From Actinobacteria bacterium HGW-Actinobacteria-2 (GTDB taxonomy: Bacteria > Actinomycetota > Actinomycetes > Propionibacteriales > Propionibacteriaceae), in assembly GCA_002841335.1 (NCBI GenBank), contig PHEY01000009.1, positions 124,001-188,000 on the forward strand: DNA of 64,000 nt, in the 5' to 3' direction. The notes beneath the pieces are model-generated. The model saw only the letters and a list, made by a program, of their open reading frames with translations. It did no database searches and had not been told where the DNA came from. Positions within the stretch are counted from its first letter, which is position 1. Each line of letters begins with the position of its first letter. Positions 16,069-25,828 of this stretch are shown one piece after another. The translations under genes and the position numbers were made by a program.

Positions 16069-16423
16069 AGCGATGACCTCACCGATTCCTCGGACCGGGT
16101 GCCTGCGAGCCGAGAATTTCCGCGGGACGAACCGCGCCCAGCAATGTCGAGAGACATGACCACCCCTTTTGTGGTTTCAGCCTTCGAGCTCTCCACGCTA
16201 TACCTGCCTGCGTCGCGGCGATAGGCACCAGCCTCCGCTGGCGCAATCGTCCGGCGCCGCTTGAGGCAAATCCGACCACGAAGATCCCGGCCCCCGATAA
16301 GGCACCGCTTATCGGTACAGCGCCGTCGGACGGACTGGCTATCCTTTCCATGCCGGACCCACCCGCGCACCACCGGCTTGGTCCGGTTGCATGCGTGGTT
16401 TCACACGACTGAGGGGAGACAGC
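16069..16423. other. 355-bp intergenic region between divergent genes
   Basis: No gene is supported. It should hold promoters for both neighbours. A perfect 8-bp inverted repeat, CCGATAAG (16294–16301) and CTTATCGG (16308–16315) with a 6-base spacer, is the main structure; it could be an operator or a small hairpin in the leader of the acidic protein gene. Confidence 0.45.
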
Positions 16424-18157
16424 GTGGCCAGGAAGAAGAAGGATCCGACGCCGAAGGCCGCCGAGCCGACGGTCGATACGCCTGCCTCCGAGGACACCGA
16501 GTTGGCCGAACTGGCCGAACTGGCCGGCGAACAGGTCACCGATCCCACTCCTTCCGAGCAGGCTGCCGACGACAAGACCCCGGCCGACGTCGAGCCCGAC
16601 GATGCCACCCCGGACGCCAGTGACGGCGCCGGCGAGGATGAGCCGACCGCCGAGGATCCGGACGAAGAGACCCCTGCCGACGATGCCGCACCCACCGAAG
16701 CCGACGATCCGGCCGAGGACGATGAGTCGGCCGAAGACGAAGCGCTGAGCGAGGACGACGAACCAGTCGAAGACGAGACCGTCGAAGGCGACGAACCCGT
16801 CGAAGAAGTTGAACCCGTTGGCGACGAACCGGACGAAGATGACGAGCCGGACGCAGGCGACGTCTCCGACGAGGATGACGAGCCGCTCACCGATCTGGAC
16901 GACGCTGACGACGATGCGGTGCTCGCCGCCCTCGACCCCCAAGCCTCCTTCGATGACGACCTCGATCTCCCCTGGTCCGACGAAGACGAACTCGCCGATG
17001 ACTCCGCGTCCGCAGCGGCCTATGCGCCGATCCCGGTCAGCCCCTCCTCGCCGGCCGACACCACCTACCCGCCGCCACCGCCCTACGATCCAAACGTTCT
17101 GCCCAAGGCCACCCGCCGCTCGGCCCGCAGCGCGGCGGCAGCGGAGGTCACTGCGCCTGGCGGAGGCGCGGACTACATGCTCGCCGACGCCATGAACACC
17201 CCGCCAAAGAAGGCCAAGCACACGCCACTGCTTGTCGGCGCCGCAGTCCTCGTGCTGGCCCTCATCGGCGGCATCATCTGGGCAGCCCCCAGCTTGTTCC
17301 CCGGCATGTTCGCCCCGCCGCGTACCGCCACTCCGAAGGGGGCGGTCGAGGCCTACCTCAGCGCCTTGGCCAGCGGCGACTCCGCGACCGCCTTGAAGGC
17401 GGCCGTAGCACCGCCGACCGACACCACCCTGCTCACCGATGAGGTCCTCAAGTCCTCCCAGCAGCGTGCGCCGATCACCGACATCGTCGTCAAGGACGCG
17501 TCCGGCTCGACTTCGGCGATCGTCCCGGTGACCTACAGCATCGGCGGCAAGCCGGTGACCGCCAGCTTCCCCACCCAGAAGGTCGGCAACGAGTGGCGCC
17601 TGGTGACCATCACGCGCGACGTCCAGCTCAGCGGCATCGACTACGTGTCGGTGACGCTCAACGGCACCCCGGTCACCAAAGCCGATCACCTCACCTTGTT
17701 CCCCGGCAGCTACGTACTGGCCAGCGCGAACGACCGCCTGGCGGTCAGCGGCGGTGAGTTCGTCGTCCAGTCGCCGTCGGACTTCGCCAACCCGACTTTG
17801 AGCGCGACCATCAGCGACAAGGGCATGGCTGAGGCGCGCACCGCCGCACAGGCCTTCCTGACCGCCTGCGTCAAGAAGAAGGAGATGGTCCCCAGCGGGT
17901 GCGGCTTCGGCGTCAGCTCGTCCGGGGTCAAGGTGAAGTCGGTCACGTGGCGGGTCACCAGCGGCGCCAAGGCACTCAAGACCGCCATCTTCAAAACCGA
18001 GGCCAGTCAGCCGTACGTCGCGACGGTGTACCCCTACATTCAGTTGGAGGCCACCGTCTTTGACGCCAGTGGACGCCGTTACACCGGCCCCGCCGTGATC
18101 ACGGTCGCCAAGGCCGACCTCAGCGGCTCGGACGTGGTGGTCACTTTTAACCACTGA
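16424..18157 (+). CDS. Single-pass membrane protein with long acidic cytoplasmic domain
   Basis: 577 residues from the GTG at 16424 (VARKKKDPTPK), chosen because GAGGGGAGA precedes it. Residues about 10–195 are extremely rich in Asp and Glu with EDDEP-like repeats and are surely disordered. A Pro/Ala linker (YPPPPPYDP) follows, then one transmembrane helix at about 270–290 (PLLVGAAVLVLALIGGIIW). The extracytoplasmic part (297–577) starts with a DUF4878-like unit (PKGAVEAYLSALASGDSATAL) and a second β-rich domain with two cysteines near its middle. The arrangement resembles actinobacterial envelope anchors; the precise role is unknown. Confidence 0.75.
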   Translation: MARKKKDPTPKAAEPTVDTPASEDTELAELAELAGEQVTDPTPSEQAADDKTPADVEPDDATPDASDGAGEDEPTAEDPDEETPADDAAPTEADDPAEDDESAEDEALSEDDEPVEDETVEGDEPVEEVEPVGDEPDEDDEPDAGDVSDEDDEPLTDLDDADDDAVLAALDPQASFDDDLDLPWSDEDELADDSASAAAYAPIPVSPSSPADTTYPPPPPYDPNVLPKATRRSARSAAAAEVTAPGGGADYMLADAMNTPPKKAKHTPLLVGAAVLVLALIGGIIWAAPSLFPGMFAPPRTATPKGAVEAYLSALASGDSATALKAAVAPPTDTTLLTDEVLKSSQQRAPITDIVVKDASGSTSAIVPVTYSIGGKPVTASFPTQKVGNEWRLVTITRDVQLSGIDYVSVTLNGTPVTKADHLTLFPGSYVLASANDRLAVSGGEFVVQSPSDFANPTLSATISDKGMAEARTAAQAFLTACVKKKEMVPSGCGFGVSSSGVKVKSVTWRVTSGAKALKTAIFKTEASQPYVATVYPYIQLEATVFDASGRRYTGPAVITVAKADLSGSDVVVTFNH

Positions 18158-18266
18158 TCACCGCTTTCCTGAGAAGCCTCTTCACCAAATTCTCAGCAAC
18201 GGCTAGGGTCTGAGTCACCAAGGGCACCCTCCCCCTGGGTGAGCCAGTCAGCCAAAGGCGGCCATC

Positions 18267-19877
18267 GTGGACACCAGTAGCACCCCCGACACGACGTCAG
18301 ACCTGACGACCGACCGACGCCAGCTGTTCGGCCTCACGGTCGGCGGCGGCTTGGCCCTCGCCAGTCTGGCCACTCCGACGCCCGCAGCGGCGGTACCGCT
18401 GCCGTCCGCGCCGGTCCTGCCTGAGCGCATCAGCACCCTCTCCGGCACGCTGGAGCTGAACTCGACGCTCGCCTGGCACCTGGCTCGGCGCGTGTGCCCA
18501 GCCCCCACTCCATCGATCGTCGCCGACATCAACAAGCGCGGCTACAACGCCTGGATCGAGCGACAACTCTCCTGGTCCAAGATCAAGGACACCCAGGCCA
18601 AAGCCCTGGTGAAGAAGCATCTCAGCTGGGCAACCAAGACCACCAAGGAGGTCGACAAGGCCAGCCACGGCCAGTCCTGGCGCGCCGGCAAGGCGATGAG
18701 TGTCTCGCGGACCATCTGGCAGATCTACACCAAGCGCTACCTGTACGAGTCGATGGTCGACACCATGGCCGACCAGCTCTACATCTCGGCCGACGGAAAG
18801 GCCGGTTCCTTCGTCGGTTGGTTCGACTGGAAGGTGCTACGCAAACACGCGCTGGGCAAGTACTCCGACATGCTTTACGCCGCCATCACCCACCCGGCGA
18901 TGCAGATCTACCTGGACAACCACCTCAACTCCGTCACCAACCCGAACGAGAACCTCGGCCGAGAACTCCTCGAACTGCACACCGTCGGTGTGGGCAACTA
19001 CACCGAGGACGACGTGCGCCAGTCGGCGCTGCTGCTGACCGGCCACGGCCTGGACTGGAAGAAGTACACCTACAAGTTCTGGGAGTGGAACCACTACGTC
19101 GGCCCGCTGAAGATCATGGACTTCACCCACCCCAACGCCAGCCGCAAGGCCGGACCGGACGCGCTGCGCAAGTACCTGTGGTACCTGGCGCACCATCCGG
19201 CCACGGCTCGCCGGATCGCCCGGCGGCTGGCCGTCCGCTACGTCTCCGACTCTCCCTCCGACGCCTTGGTGGAGTCGCTGGCGCAGGTGTACTTGGCCAA
19301 CAACACCTCACTACGGGCCACCATGCGCGCCCTGCTCCACAGCGACGAGTTCAAGAACTCCGTCGGCGAGAAGTGGCGCCGCCCGCAGGAGACGATGGCC
19401 GCCATGATCAAGGCCCAGAAGCCCGGCACCATCAAGCCGAAGGGCAAGCAGTCGGGCAACCTGTGGGACATCCTGGGCACCGTCGAATGGCTGCTGTCGA
19501 CCGGCGGTCACGTGCCGCGGATGTGGCCGGTGGTCAACGGCTACCCCGACCAAGCCCGCGACTGGATGGCCACCCAAGACATGCTGGCCCACTTCGACGC
19601 CGCGTTCGCCCGGGTGAACTGGAAGGACAAGGAGATACCGGTGAAGTCGTGGGCCTCCGCCCTCGGCGTGACCACCTCGATGACCGCAGAACAGGCCGCG
19701 TCCCGGATCACCTACCGGCTCACCGGCTACAGCTGGAACGCCGCCGACCTGGCGGTGATCACCGCCCGACTGCGCGGTGGCTACACCGGTTCCACGCTCA
19801 CGAAGAACCAGATCAAGAACCGACTTCCCCTGGCGGTCCATCTGGTGTTCTGCTCCCCCTACTTCATGCTTCGGTGA
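18267..19877 (+). CDS. DUF1800 family secreted protein (Tat-type signal)
   Basis: 536 residues. The N-terminus has a twin-arginine motif (DRRQLFG, 16–22) and a hydrophobic stretch ending in PAAA, so export by Tat is likely. The body is DUF1800: LAWHLARRVCPAP near the start, ENLGRELLELHTVGVGNYTEDDVRQSALLLTG in the middle and VFCSPYFMLR at the end. DUF1800 proteins are regularly encoded beside DUF1501 proteins, as here (13 bases apart). Function is not established; a cell-surface or polymer-related role has been suggested for the pair. GTG start with AAAGGCGG upstream. Confidence 0.88.
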   Translation: MDTSSTPDTTSDLTTDRRQLFGLTVGGGLALASLATPTPAAAVPLPSAPVLPERISTLSGTLELNSTLAWHLARRVCPAPTPSIVADINKRGYNAWIERQLSWSKIKDTQAKALVKKHLSWATKTTKEVDKASHGQSWRAGKAMSVSRTIWQIYTKRYLYESMVDTMADQLYISADGKAGSFVGWFDWKVLRKHALGKYSDMLYAAITHPAMQIYLDNHLNSVTNPNENLGRELLELHTVGVGNYTEDDVRQSALLLTGHGLDWKKYTYKFWEWNHYVGPLKIMDFTHPNASRKAGPDALRKYLWYLAHHPATARRIARRLAVRYVSDSPSDALVESLAQVYLANNTSLRATMRALLHSDEFKNSVGEKWRRPQETMAAMIKAQKPGTIKPKGKQSGNLWDILGTVEWLLSTGGHVPRMWPVVNGYPDQARDWMATQDMLAHFDAAFARVNWKDKEIPVKSWASALGVTTSMTAEQAASRITYRLTGYSWNAADLAVITARLRGGYTGSTLTKNQIKNRLPLAVHLVFCSPYFMLR

Positions 19878-19890
19878 CCGGAGGAACGAC

Positions 19891-21321
19891 ATGTCACAGT
19901 CCCTGGACGACAGCCTCACCCGTGGTGAAGCACTGCTGCACGAAGACCTGATCACTCCCCTGCACGACCACGACGAGGCACGAAATCGGCTGCTGGCCAA
20001 GATCGACGGCGCCACCCGCGTGGTCAGCCCCGAACAAGCCAACAGCTACGCCACCACGGTTGAACCGAATCTCGGGATCGACGAGGTCGAGCACGATGCC
20101 GACGGGCCCAAGACCGGACGCCGCGGCCTGTTCAAAGGCACGCTGATCGGGCTGGGCGGCCTATTGGCGGCCTCGGCGATGCCGCGATACTCCTTCGCCC
20201 AGACCAACGGCGATCTGCTGATCTGCGTGTTCCTGCGCGGAGGTTTCGACGGGCTGTCGGCGATCGGACGTCCCGACGATGCCGACTACCTCAAGGCACG
20301 CAAGGCGATGGCGGTGAACGACGCCAGCAAGAGCAAGTCGCTCGGCGGCGGGTTCCTGCTCAGCCCGTCCCTCGGCGCGCTCGGCCCGATCTGGGACGCC
20401 GGTCAGCTGGCCGTCGTCCGGGCGTCCGGGCATCCGAAGGTCTCCCGGTCACACTTCGAGGACCAGGCCATGTGCGAGCGAGCCGCAGCGGCCAACGTCC
20501 GCTCGGGCTGGCTGGGTCGCCACATCGCCACCTCGTCGGCCACCTCCGGCACCTTCCGGGCGATCACCATCGGCGACCGGGTGGTGTTGTCGCTGACCAC
20601 CACCGCGCACCAGTCGCTGGCCATGTCCTCGGTGGAGAGCTTCGATCTGTGGTCGGCCTGGAACGGCCGCGACGCCTTGGTCAGCGACATCGCCAAGCTG
20701 TACGGCAGCGCCGGCGGCGTGATCGAGAACCAGGTCAAGGGCACCGTCGACGCGGTGAACGCATTGCGCACGGTGCGGGAAACCAAGTACACCCCGGCCA
20801 ACGGAGCCAAATACCCCAAGACCAGCTTCGGTGACGGCCTGAAGGACATCGCCCGGCTGGCCAAGGCCGGGGTCGGCATGGAGGTCGCCTGCATCGACTA
20901 CGACGGCTGGGATCTGCACCAGGCCTCGGGTTCGCCCTACCAAGCCAAGGGCGCGTTCTCGACGATGGCCGCCGATCTGGCCAGCGCGATCGCCGCACTG
21001 CGCACCGATCTGGGCTCCCGCTGGAACAGCGTCACCGTGGTCACCATGAGCGAGTTCGGACGGCGGGTGGCGATCAACGGCGCCGGTGGCACCGATCACG
21101 GCCACGGCAACGTCCAGTTCATCATGGGCGGCTCGATCCGCGGCGGGCTGTATGGCGAGATGCCGCTGCTCAGCTCCGGCAACCTCGTCCAGGGCGACGT
21201 GCCGATTCTGACCGACTACCGGCAGGCGCTGTCCGAGGTGGTCAGCAAGCGGTTGGGCAACAGCAAGATCGATGAGGTGTTCCCCGGATTCACGCCCGCG
21301 ACCGCGCTCGGGGTGGCCTGA
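19891..21321 (+). CDS. DUF1501 family secreted protein (Tat-type signal)
   Basis: 476 residues from the ATG at 19891, preceded by GGAGGAACGAC. An unusual ~75-residue hydrophilic leader comes before the twin-arginine signal GRRGLFKG…LAASAMPRYSFA (76–103). The mature part shows the alkaline-phosphatase-like fold typical of DUF1501: LLICVFLRGGFDGLSA, LSPSLGALGPIWDAGQLAVV, HFEDQAMCERA, YDGWDLHQ and TMSEFGRRVAINGAGGTDHGHGN with candidate metal ligands. Probably co-exported and co-acting with the DUF1800 protein encoded just upstream. Confidence 0.9.
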   Translation: MSQSLDDSLTRGEALLHEDLITPLHDHDEARNRLLAKIDGATRVVSPEQANSYATTVEPNLGIDEVEHDADGPKTGRRGLFKGTLIGLGGLLAASAMPRYSFAQTNGDLLICVFLRGGFDGLSAIGRPDDADYLKARKAMAVNDASKSKSLGGGFLLSPSLGALGPIWDAGQLAVVRASGHPKVSRSHFEDQAMCERAAAANVRSGWLGRHIATSSATSGTFRAITIGDRVVLSLTTTAHQSLAMSSVESFDLWSAWNGRDALVSDIAKLYGSAGGVIENQVKGTVDAVNALRTVRETKYTPANGAKYPKTSFGDGLKDIARLAKAGVGMEVACIDYDGWDLHQASGSPYQAKGAFSTMAADLASAIAALRTDLGSRWNSVTVVTMSEFGRRVAINGAGGTDHGHGNVQFIMGGSIRGGLYGEMPLLSSGNLVQGDVPILTDYRQALSEVVSKRLGNSKIDEVFPGFTPATALGVA

Positions 21322-21425
21322 GAACTGCAGCAGGGGTCCAGCCTTGGGGGCGCCGGGGTGGACAACCTCGACCCCGGTCGACGTATGGTGAAACCAGCCC
21401 AACCCCGCTTTGGAAGGCCGTCACG

Positions 21426-22712
21426 GTGTCACGAGCCCTGCCTATCTCCACCGCCATCTTCGCCACGCTTGCGTTGACTCTCACGCTGGCGCAGCCGGCC
21501 AGCGCAAAGACGCTTGCCCCCAGCGGTGAACCGGTGGCCAATCAGACGGGCCAGACCTTCCGGGTGCTCGGTCACCGCGGTGGGGCGTTGCAATGGCCGG
21601 AGAACTCCGTGGAGGCGTTCACCGGAGCGGCCGAGGCCGGGTTCGACGGCATCGAGACCGACGTCTCCTTCACCGCCGACGGCGTGGCCGTGATGAGCCA
21701 CTACGACAAGCTCCCCTCACGCTGCACGATGGCCGGCTCCAAGATCCACAAGATGACCCTGCTGGAGGTGCAGCAGGTGCTCTGCCAGGACCTCAGCGGC
21801 CAGTTCACCGTCCCGATCCCCACCTTCGACCAGCTCGCCGAGGTACTGAAGGCGCACCCGGACGTGTGGCTCACCTTGGACATCAAGAGCTACTCCGGCC
21901 AGTCGTCCGCGGGCAAGCGCAGCTACGCCAGCCGGGCGATCCAGCTGTTGCAGCAGCACGGCCTGCTGGAGCGCAGCCGGATCATCAGCTTCAACTGGGC
22001 CTACAGCCTGCCGACGATCCGCAAGCTGGCCCCCAAGATCTACGTGACCGCCTACGACCACTCCAGTTTCGACTACGACCGGGTACGCCTGGCCGCCAAG
22101 CTGGGGGCGTCGGCCTATGGCACCGAAAGCAAGTACACCTCGGTGACGGCGGCCACCTACACCCGCGCCAAGGGGATGGACTCGGTGCCGTGGAACGTGA
22201 CCACCAGCCAAGGCCAGGCGATGTCGATCTACTACGGCCCCAAGACCTACTGGTTCATCACCGACTCGCCGTCCGCGATGGTGAAGAGGCTCATCGGCGG
22301 CACGGCACAGTTGGACTGGACCGCCAGCGATCAGGTGACCACTCTGGCCGCTCCGGTGAAGGTCACCAAGAAGACGTTCAAGGCCAAGAAGAGCTACTTC
22401 CCCACGGTCGTGGGCAAGTCGGTTCCCGGGACCGCCCGGCTGGCGCTGAAGACGGTCAACCTGTCGGTCACCATCACCAAGGGCGCCGCGAAGAACTACC
22501 TGTACTACGCCGCCCGCTCCTCGGCCACCTCCAGCAACAAGAAGATCGCCCTGCCGGTAGGCAGCGGCACGATCCTGATCTCGGTGCCGGTGGGTGATGC
22601 CGGCCAGGTGCGCCTGAAGACCTCGAAGAAGTCCAAGCTCACCGTCAACACGGTGAGCTACACCAACGAGGTCTACACCGCGGTCGCGCCGGCGAACCCG
22701 ACCGGACGCTGA
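21426..22712 (+). CDS. Secreted glycerophosphodiester phosphodiesterase
   Basis: 428 residues with a Sec signal peptide (cleavage after QPASA). The GDPD catalytic region shows VLGHRGGALQWPENSVEAF, then GIETDVSFTADGVAVMSHYD, which supplies the histidine pair and the metal-binding E/D residues; LTLDIKSY matches the later glutamate/lysine strand, here with D for the usual E. The C-terminal ~120 residues are a Lys/Ser/Thr-rich β domain, possibly binding cell wall. It would release glycerol-3-phosphate from glycerophosphodiesters outside the cell. Start GTG 21426. Its stop directly abuts that of the convergent histidine phosphatase gene. Confidence 0.87.
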   Translation: MSRALPISTAIFATLALTLTLAQPASAKTLAPSGEPVANQTGQTFRVLGHRGGALQWPENSVEAFTGAAEAGFDGIETDVSFTADGVAVMSHYDKLPSRCTMAGSKIHKMTLLEVQQVLCQDLSGQFTVPIPTFDQLAEVLKAHPDVWLTLDIKSYSGQSSAGKRSYASRAIQLLQQHGLLERSRIISFNWAYSLPTIRKLAPKIYVTAYDHSSFDYDRVRLAAKLGASAYGTESKYTSVTAATYTRAKGMDSVPWNVTTSQGQAMSIYYGPKTYWFITDSPSAMVKRLIGGTAQLDWTASDQVTTLAAPVKVTKKTFKAKKSYFPTVVGKSVPGTARLALKTVNLSVTITKGAAKNYLYYAARSSATSSNKKIALPVGSGTILISVPVGDAGQVRLKTSKKSKLTVNTVSYTNEVYTAVAPANPTGR

Positions 22713-23318
22713 TCAGCTGCGGTTGTAGGTGACCAGCCGCCAATGCGGCTGGGCGGGACGTAGCACCAGCCAGTGGCAGTTGCCCAGGCCCTCGAACGAC
22801 CAGGCGTGGCCGTAGTCGAGACCCATCAGCAGCAGCGAGGCGACCCGCGTGGTCAGGCCGTGGCCGACCACCAGCACACTCTCGCCGTCGACGGCGTTCT
22901 CGGCGTACTCGGTCAGGGCAGCTGCGACTCGCCGTCCGGCCCCGGTCGCGGTCTCGCCGGTGGACGAGTGTCGGCCGTCCTGACCGGCCCGCAGCGGCTC
23001 CCACAAGTCTGGATCCTGCTGCGCCACCTCATCGGGGGTGAGCCCGGCCCAGGTGCCCACGTTGATCTCTTGCAGCCGCGGGTCCAACTGCACCGGCAGG
23101 TCGAGCCGTGCCGCGACCGACTGCGCGGTCACCGCGGCACGCTGCAGGTCGGAGCTGAAGATCCGGGCGATGCCCTGGCCGAGCAGTTTGTCGGCCACCG
23201 TGGCCGCCTGCGCCAGCCCGACCTCGTTCAACGGCACGTCGGCCTGACCCTGGAAGCGCCTGGCGTGGTTCCAGTCGGTCAGCCCGTGCCGCAGCAGGAT
23301 CAGCTGGTGAGCGGTCAT
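22713..23318 (-). CDS. Histidine phosphatase (phosphoglycerate mutase-like)
   Basis: 201 residues. The phosphoacceptor motif LLRHGLTDWNHARRFQGQADVPLNEVG is at the N-terminus, the catalytic acid region is DPRLQEINVGTWAGLTPDEV, and the second histidine is in VVGHGLTTRVASLLL. The ATG at 23318 overlaps the rsfS stop (ATGA), so it is translated from the nadD–rsfS transcript. Homologues in this position are often annotated as phosphoglycerate mutases, but activity on small phosphate esters is as likely. Confidence 0.88.
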   Translation of the reverse strand: MTAHQLILLRHGLTDWNHARRFQGQADVPLNEVGLAQAATVADKLLGQGIARIFSSDLQRAAVTAQSVAARLDLPVQLDPRLQEINVGTWAGLTPDEVAQQDPDLWEPLRAGQDGRHSSTGETATGAGRRVAAALTEYAENAVDGESVLVVGHGLTTRVASLLLMGLDYGHAWSFEGLGNCHWLVLRPAQPHWRLVTYNRS

Positions 23319-23695
23319 CCGGCCTCGACGGCAGGCTCCAGCTCGCCCAGGTCGATCGCCGGGCAGTCCTTCCACAGCCGCTCCAGGGCGTACAAGGTGC
23401 GCTCCTCGGAGTGCTGGACGTGGACGACGACGTCGAGGTAGTCCAGCAGCACCCAGCGGTTCTCCCGGTCGCCCTCGCGCCGGACGGGCTTGCGGTCGAT
23501 CTTCAGCAGCGATTCCTCGATGCCGTCCACGACCGCGCCCACCTGGCGCTCATTGGTGGCGGTCACGACCAAGAAGATGTCGGTGATCGCCAACCGCTCC
23601 GAGACGTCGAACGCGACGGGGTCGAGGGCCTTCTTCGCGACCGCGGCTTTCGCCGCCAGGATCGCCAGTTCAACAGCCCCAGCTTCGGCACTCAC
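23315..23695 (-). CDS. rsfS: Ribosome silencing factor (RsfS/Iojap)
   Basis: 126 residues. It binds L14 on the 50S subunit and blocks subunit joining when nutrients are scarce. Family segments are LAITDIFLVVTATNERQVGAVVDGIEE, RENRWVLLDYLDVVVHV and the following HSEERTLYALERLW. It sits directly after nadD (three-base gap), the usual actinobacterial arrangement. Confidence 0.95.
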   Translation of the reverse strand: MSAEAGAVELAILAAKAAVAKKALDPVAFDVSERLAITDIFLVVTATNERQVGAVVDGIEESLLKIDRKPVRREGDRENRWVLLDYLDVVVHVQHSEERTLYALERLWKDCPAIDLGELEPAVEAG

Positions 23696-23698
23696 GTC

Positions 23699-24340
23699 TC
23701 AACCTTCCCCGCGGTACAAGCCCCGCTTTGCGATGTACTGCACGATGCCGTCCGGCACCAGGTACCAAATCGGCAAACCCTGCGCCACTCGGTCACGGCA
23801 GGCTGTCGAGCTTATCGCCAGTGCCGGCACTTCCAACAATGTGACCTTGTCTTCCGGCAGATGAGTGATGTCGTCCTCACCGAGTTGCACCCCGGGCCGC
23901 GACACCCCCACGAAGTGCGCGAGATCGAACAACTCCTCCACACCCTTCCAGGTGAGGATGCGGCTGAGCGCGTCGGCGCCGGTGATGAAGTACAGCTCCA
24001 CATCTTCACCACGCAGTGCCCGGACGTCTTTGAGCGTGTCGACGGTGTAGGTCATTCCGGGACGCTCGATGTCGACCCGACTGACCGAGAACCGCGGGTT
24101 GGACGCGGTCGCGATGGTGGTCATCAGGTAGCGGTCTTCGGACTGGGAGACCTTCTTGCCCACCTTCTGCCACGGTTGGCCGGTCGGCACGAACATCACC
24201 TCGTCGAGGTCGAAGCGCGCCTGAACCTCGCTGGCGGCCACCAGGTGCCCATGATGGATGGGGTCGAAGGTGCCACCCATCACGCCCAGGCGAAGCGGCC
24301 GGGACCCCTGTCCGTGCCACGCAATCGGGGTATCGCTCAT
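23699..24340 (-). CDS. nadD: Nicotinate-nucleotide adenylyltransferase
   Basis: 213 residues. Adenylates nicotinate mononucleotide to deamido-NAD. The nucleotidyltransferase motif [15 protein letters not shown] is near the N-terminus and the [13 protein letters not shown] signature near the C-terminus, followed by the usual [12 protein letters not shown]. The ATG at 24340 leaves a 20-residue lead before the motif; the ATG at residue 21 (MGGTFDP) is too late. It links to nadB/nadC and nadE elsewhere in the window. Confidence 0.95.
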   Translation of the reverse strand: MSDTPIAWHGQGSRPLRLGVMGGTFDPIHHGHLVAASEVQARFDLDEVMFVPTGQPWQKVGKKVSQSEDRYLMTTIATASNPRFSVSRVDIERPGMTYTVDTLKDVRALRGEDVELYFITGADALSRILTWKGVEELFDLAHFVGVSRPGVQLGEDDITHLPEDKVTLLEVPALAISSTACRDRVAQGLPIWYLVPDGIVQYIAKRGLYRGEG

Positions 24341-24406
24341 CTGCGATGCACCTTTCCGATCCGGTCGGACGAGCCTGTCCGCCCCAAAATGCTACTTCAC
24401 CACCCC

Positions 24407-24483
24407 TGGGACACCGGGGACGGTTCCCAGCGCCCCAGCGTTTTCGATCAGGTGGGACAGCAGGAACCGTCCCCGGCGTCCCA
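24407..24483. repeat. Palindromic intergenic element, family 1 copy
   Basis: Two 21-bp arms (24407–24427 and 24463–24483) are inverted copies differing at one position; each contains CCGGGGACGGTTCC or its complement, with a 35-base loop. The same arms occur at 45593–45723. The element lies between proA and nadD and resembles REP- or MITE-type repeats. Confidence 0.75.
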
Positions 24484-24507
24484 ACGGCGGTTTGCTGCTC
24501 GCGCAGC

Positions 24508-24552
24508 GCACGCAGCGAGCGGAGCGAGCGTGTCGAAACCACTCGCCACCAG
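24508..24552. repeat. Intergenic repeat, GTCGAAACC family fragment
   Basis: A run of GCGAGCGGAGCGAGCG followed by TGTCGAAACC. The same words recur near 55527 and in the palindrome at 60379–60483, where they are joined to GGTTGAGC. Here the GGTTGAGC half is missing. Confidence 0.55.
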
Positions 24553-24559
24553 CAAAGGA

Positions 24560-25801
24560 TCAGCCGCGCGTCTGGCCGGCGCCGTCGATGACGTACTTGG
24601 TGGAGGTCATCTCCGGCAAGGCCATCGGGCCACGAGCATGCAGCTTCTGGGTGGAGATGCCGATCTCGGCGCCGAAGCCGAACTCTCCCCCGTCGACGAA
24701 GCGGGACGACGCATTCACCAACACCGCGGCGGCATCCACCTCGGCGACGAAGCGCTCCGCCGCCCGACGGTCTTCGGTGATGATGGTCTCGGAATGCCCG
24801 GTGGTGTGGCGCCGAATGTGCGCCAGCGCCGCGTCGAGCGAATCCACGATGTCGCAGGCCAGATCCAGCGACAGATACTCCTCACTGAACTCGTCCTCAT
24901 CGGCCAGGACGACCGCGTCGGAGTAGGCCACTACTGCCCCGGTGCCATGAACGGTGACCCCGGCATCGGCCAGCGCAGCCAGCGCCTTGGGCAGGAATTC
25001 GGCGGCGATGTCGGCATGCACCAACAGCGTCTCCAGCGCGTTGCACACGCTCGGACGCTGCACCTTGGCGTTCAGCATGATGTCGATGGCCATCTGCTGG
25101 TCGGCGGCGGCATCGACGAACAGGTGGCAGTTGCCCGTCCCCGTTTCGATCACCGGCACCTTGGAGCCCTCCACCACCGCATTGATCAGTCCAGCACCGC
25201 CGCGCGGGATCAGCACGTCCACGAGGCCGCGCGCGGCCATCATCTCGGCGGTCACTTCGCGCCCACCCTCGACCAACTGGACGGCGTCGGCCGGCAACCC
25301 GGCCTCCACCAGGCCGGTTTGCAGTGCGGCGACCACGGCCCGATTGGAGTTGATCGCCGAGCTCGAGCCGCGCAGCAGGGCCGCGTTGCCCGACTTCAGG
25401 CAGATGCCACCGGCGTCAGCGGTCACGTTCGGACGGGCCTCGTAGATGATGCCGATCACACCCAGTGGCACCCGCACCTGGCGCACCCGGACGCCGTTGG
25501 CGTTGGTCCACCCCCGCACCACATCACCGACCGGATCGGGCAGCGCAGCCAGCGACCGAAGCCCGGCCACCATCGAACCGATCCGGGCCGGGGTGAGGGT
25601 GAGCCGATCAATCAGCGACTCGGCCGTGCCCGCAGCGCGAGCGGCTTCGACGTCGAGGGTGTTGGCGGCCAACACCTCACCGGCGGCCATCGACAGCGCG
25701 TGCGCCATCGACTCCAAAGCGGCATCCTTCGCGGCCCGGGTGAGGGTGGCGAGCGTACGGCTGGCGTCCTTGGCCCGCAGGGCCTGCTCGGTGAAAGTCA
25801 T
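24560..25801 (-). CDS. proA: Gamma-glutamyl phosphate reductase
   Basis: 413 residues. Reduces glutamyl-5-phosphate to the semialdehyde in proline synthesis. Aldehyde-dehydrogenase fold: [48 protein letters not shown] and the catalytic cysteine in [14 protein letters not shown]. Its partner proB lies on the same strand but is separated by a PQ-loop transporter gene. Confidence 0.96.
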   Translation of the reverse strand: MTFTEQALRAKDASRTLATLTRAAKDAALESMAHALSMAAGEVLAANTLDVEAARAAGTAESLIDRLTLTPARIGSMVAGLRSLAALPDPVGDVVRGWTNANGVRVRQVRVPLGVIGIIYEARPNVTADAGGICLKSGNAALLRGSSSAINSNRAVVAALQTGLVEAGLPADAVQLVEGGREVTAEMMAARGLVDVLIPRGGAGLINAVVEGSKVPVIETGTGNCHLFVDAAADQQMAIDIMLNAKVQRPSVCNALETLLVHADIAAEFLPKALAALADAGVTVHGTGAVVAYSDAVVLADEDEFSEEYLSLDLACDIVDSLDAALAHIRRHTTGHSETIITEDRRAAERFVAEVDAAAVLVNASSRFVDGGEFGFGAEIGISTQKLHARGPMALPEMTSTKYVIDGAGQTRG

Positions 25802-25828
25802 GCCGCACAGGATAACTCTCCGCGGGGC

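Noticed and set aside
16079-18154. 691-codon antisense frame over the acidic membrane protein
   Set aside because: Low-complexity translation caused by the GAC/GAG-rich plus strand; no plausible domain.
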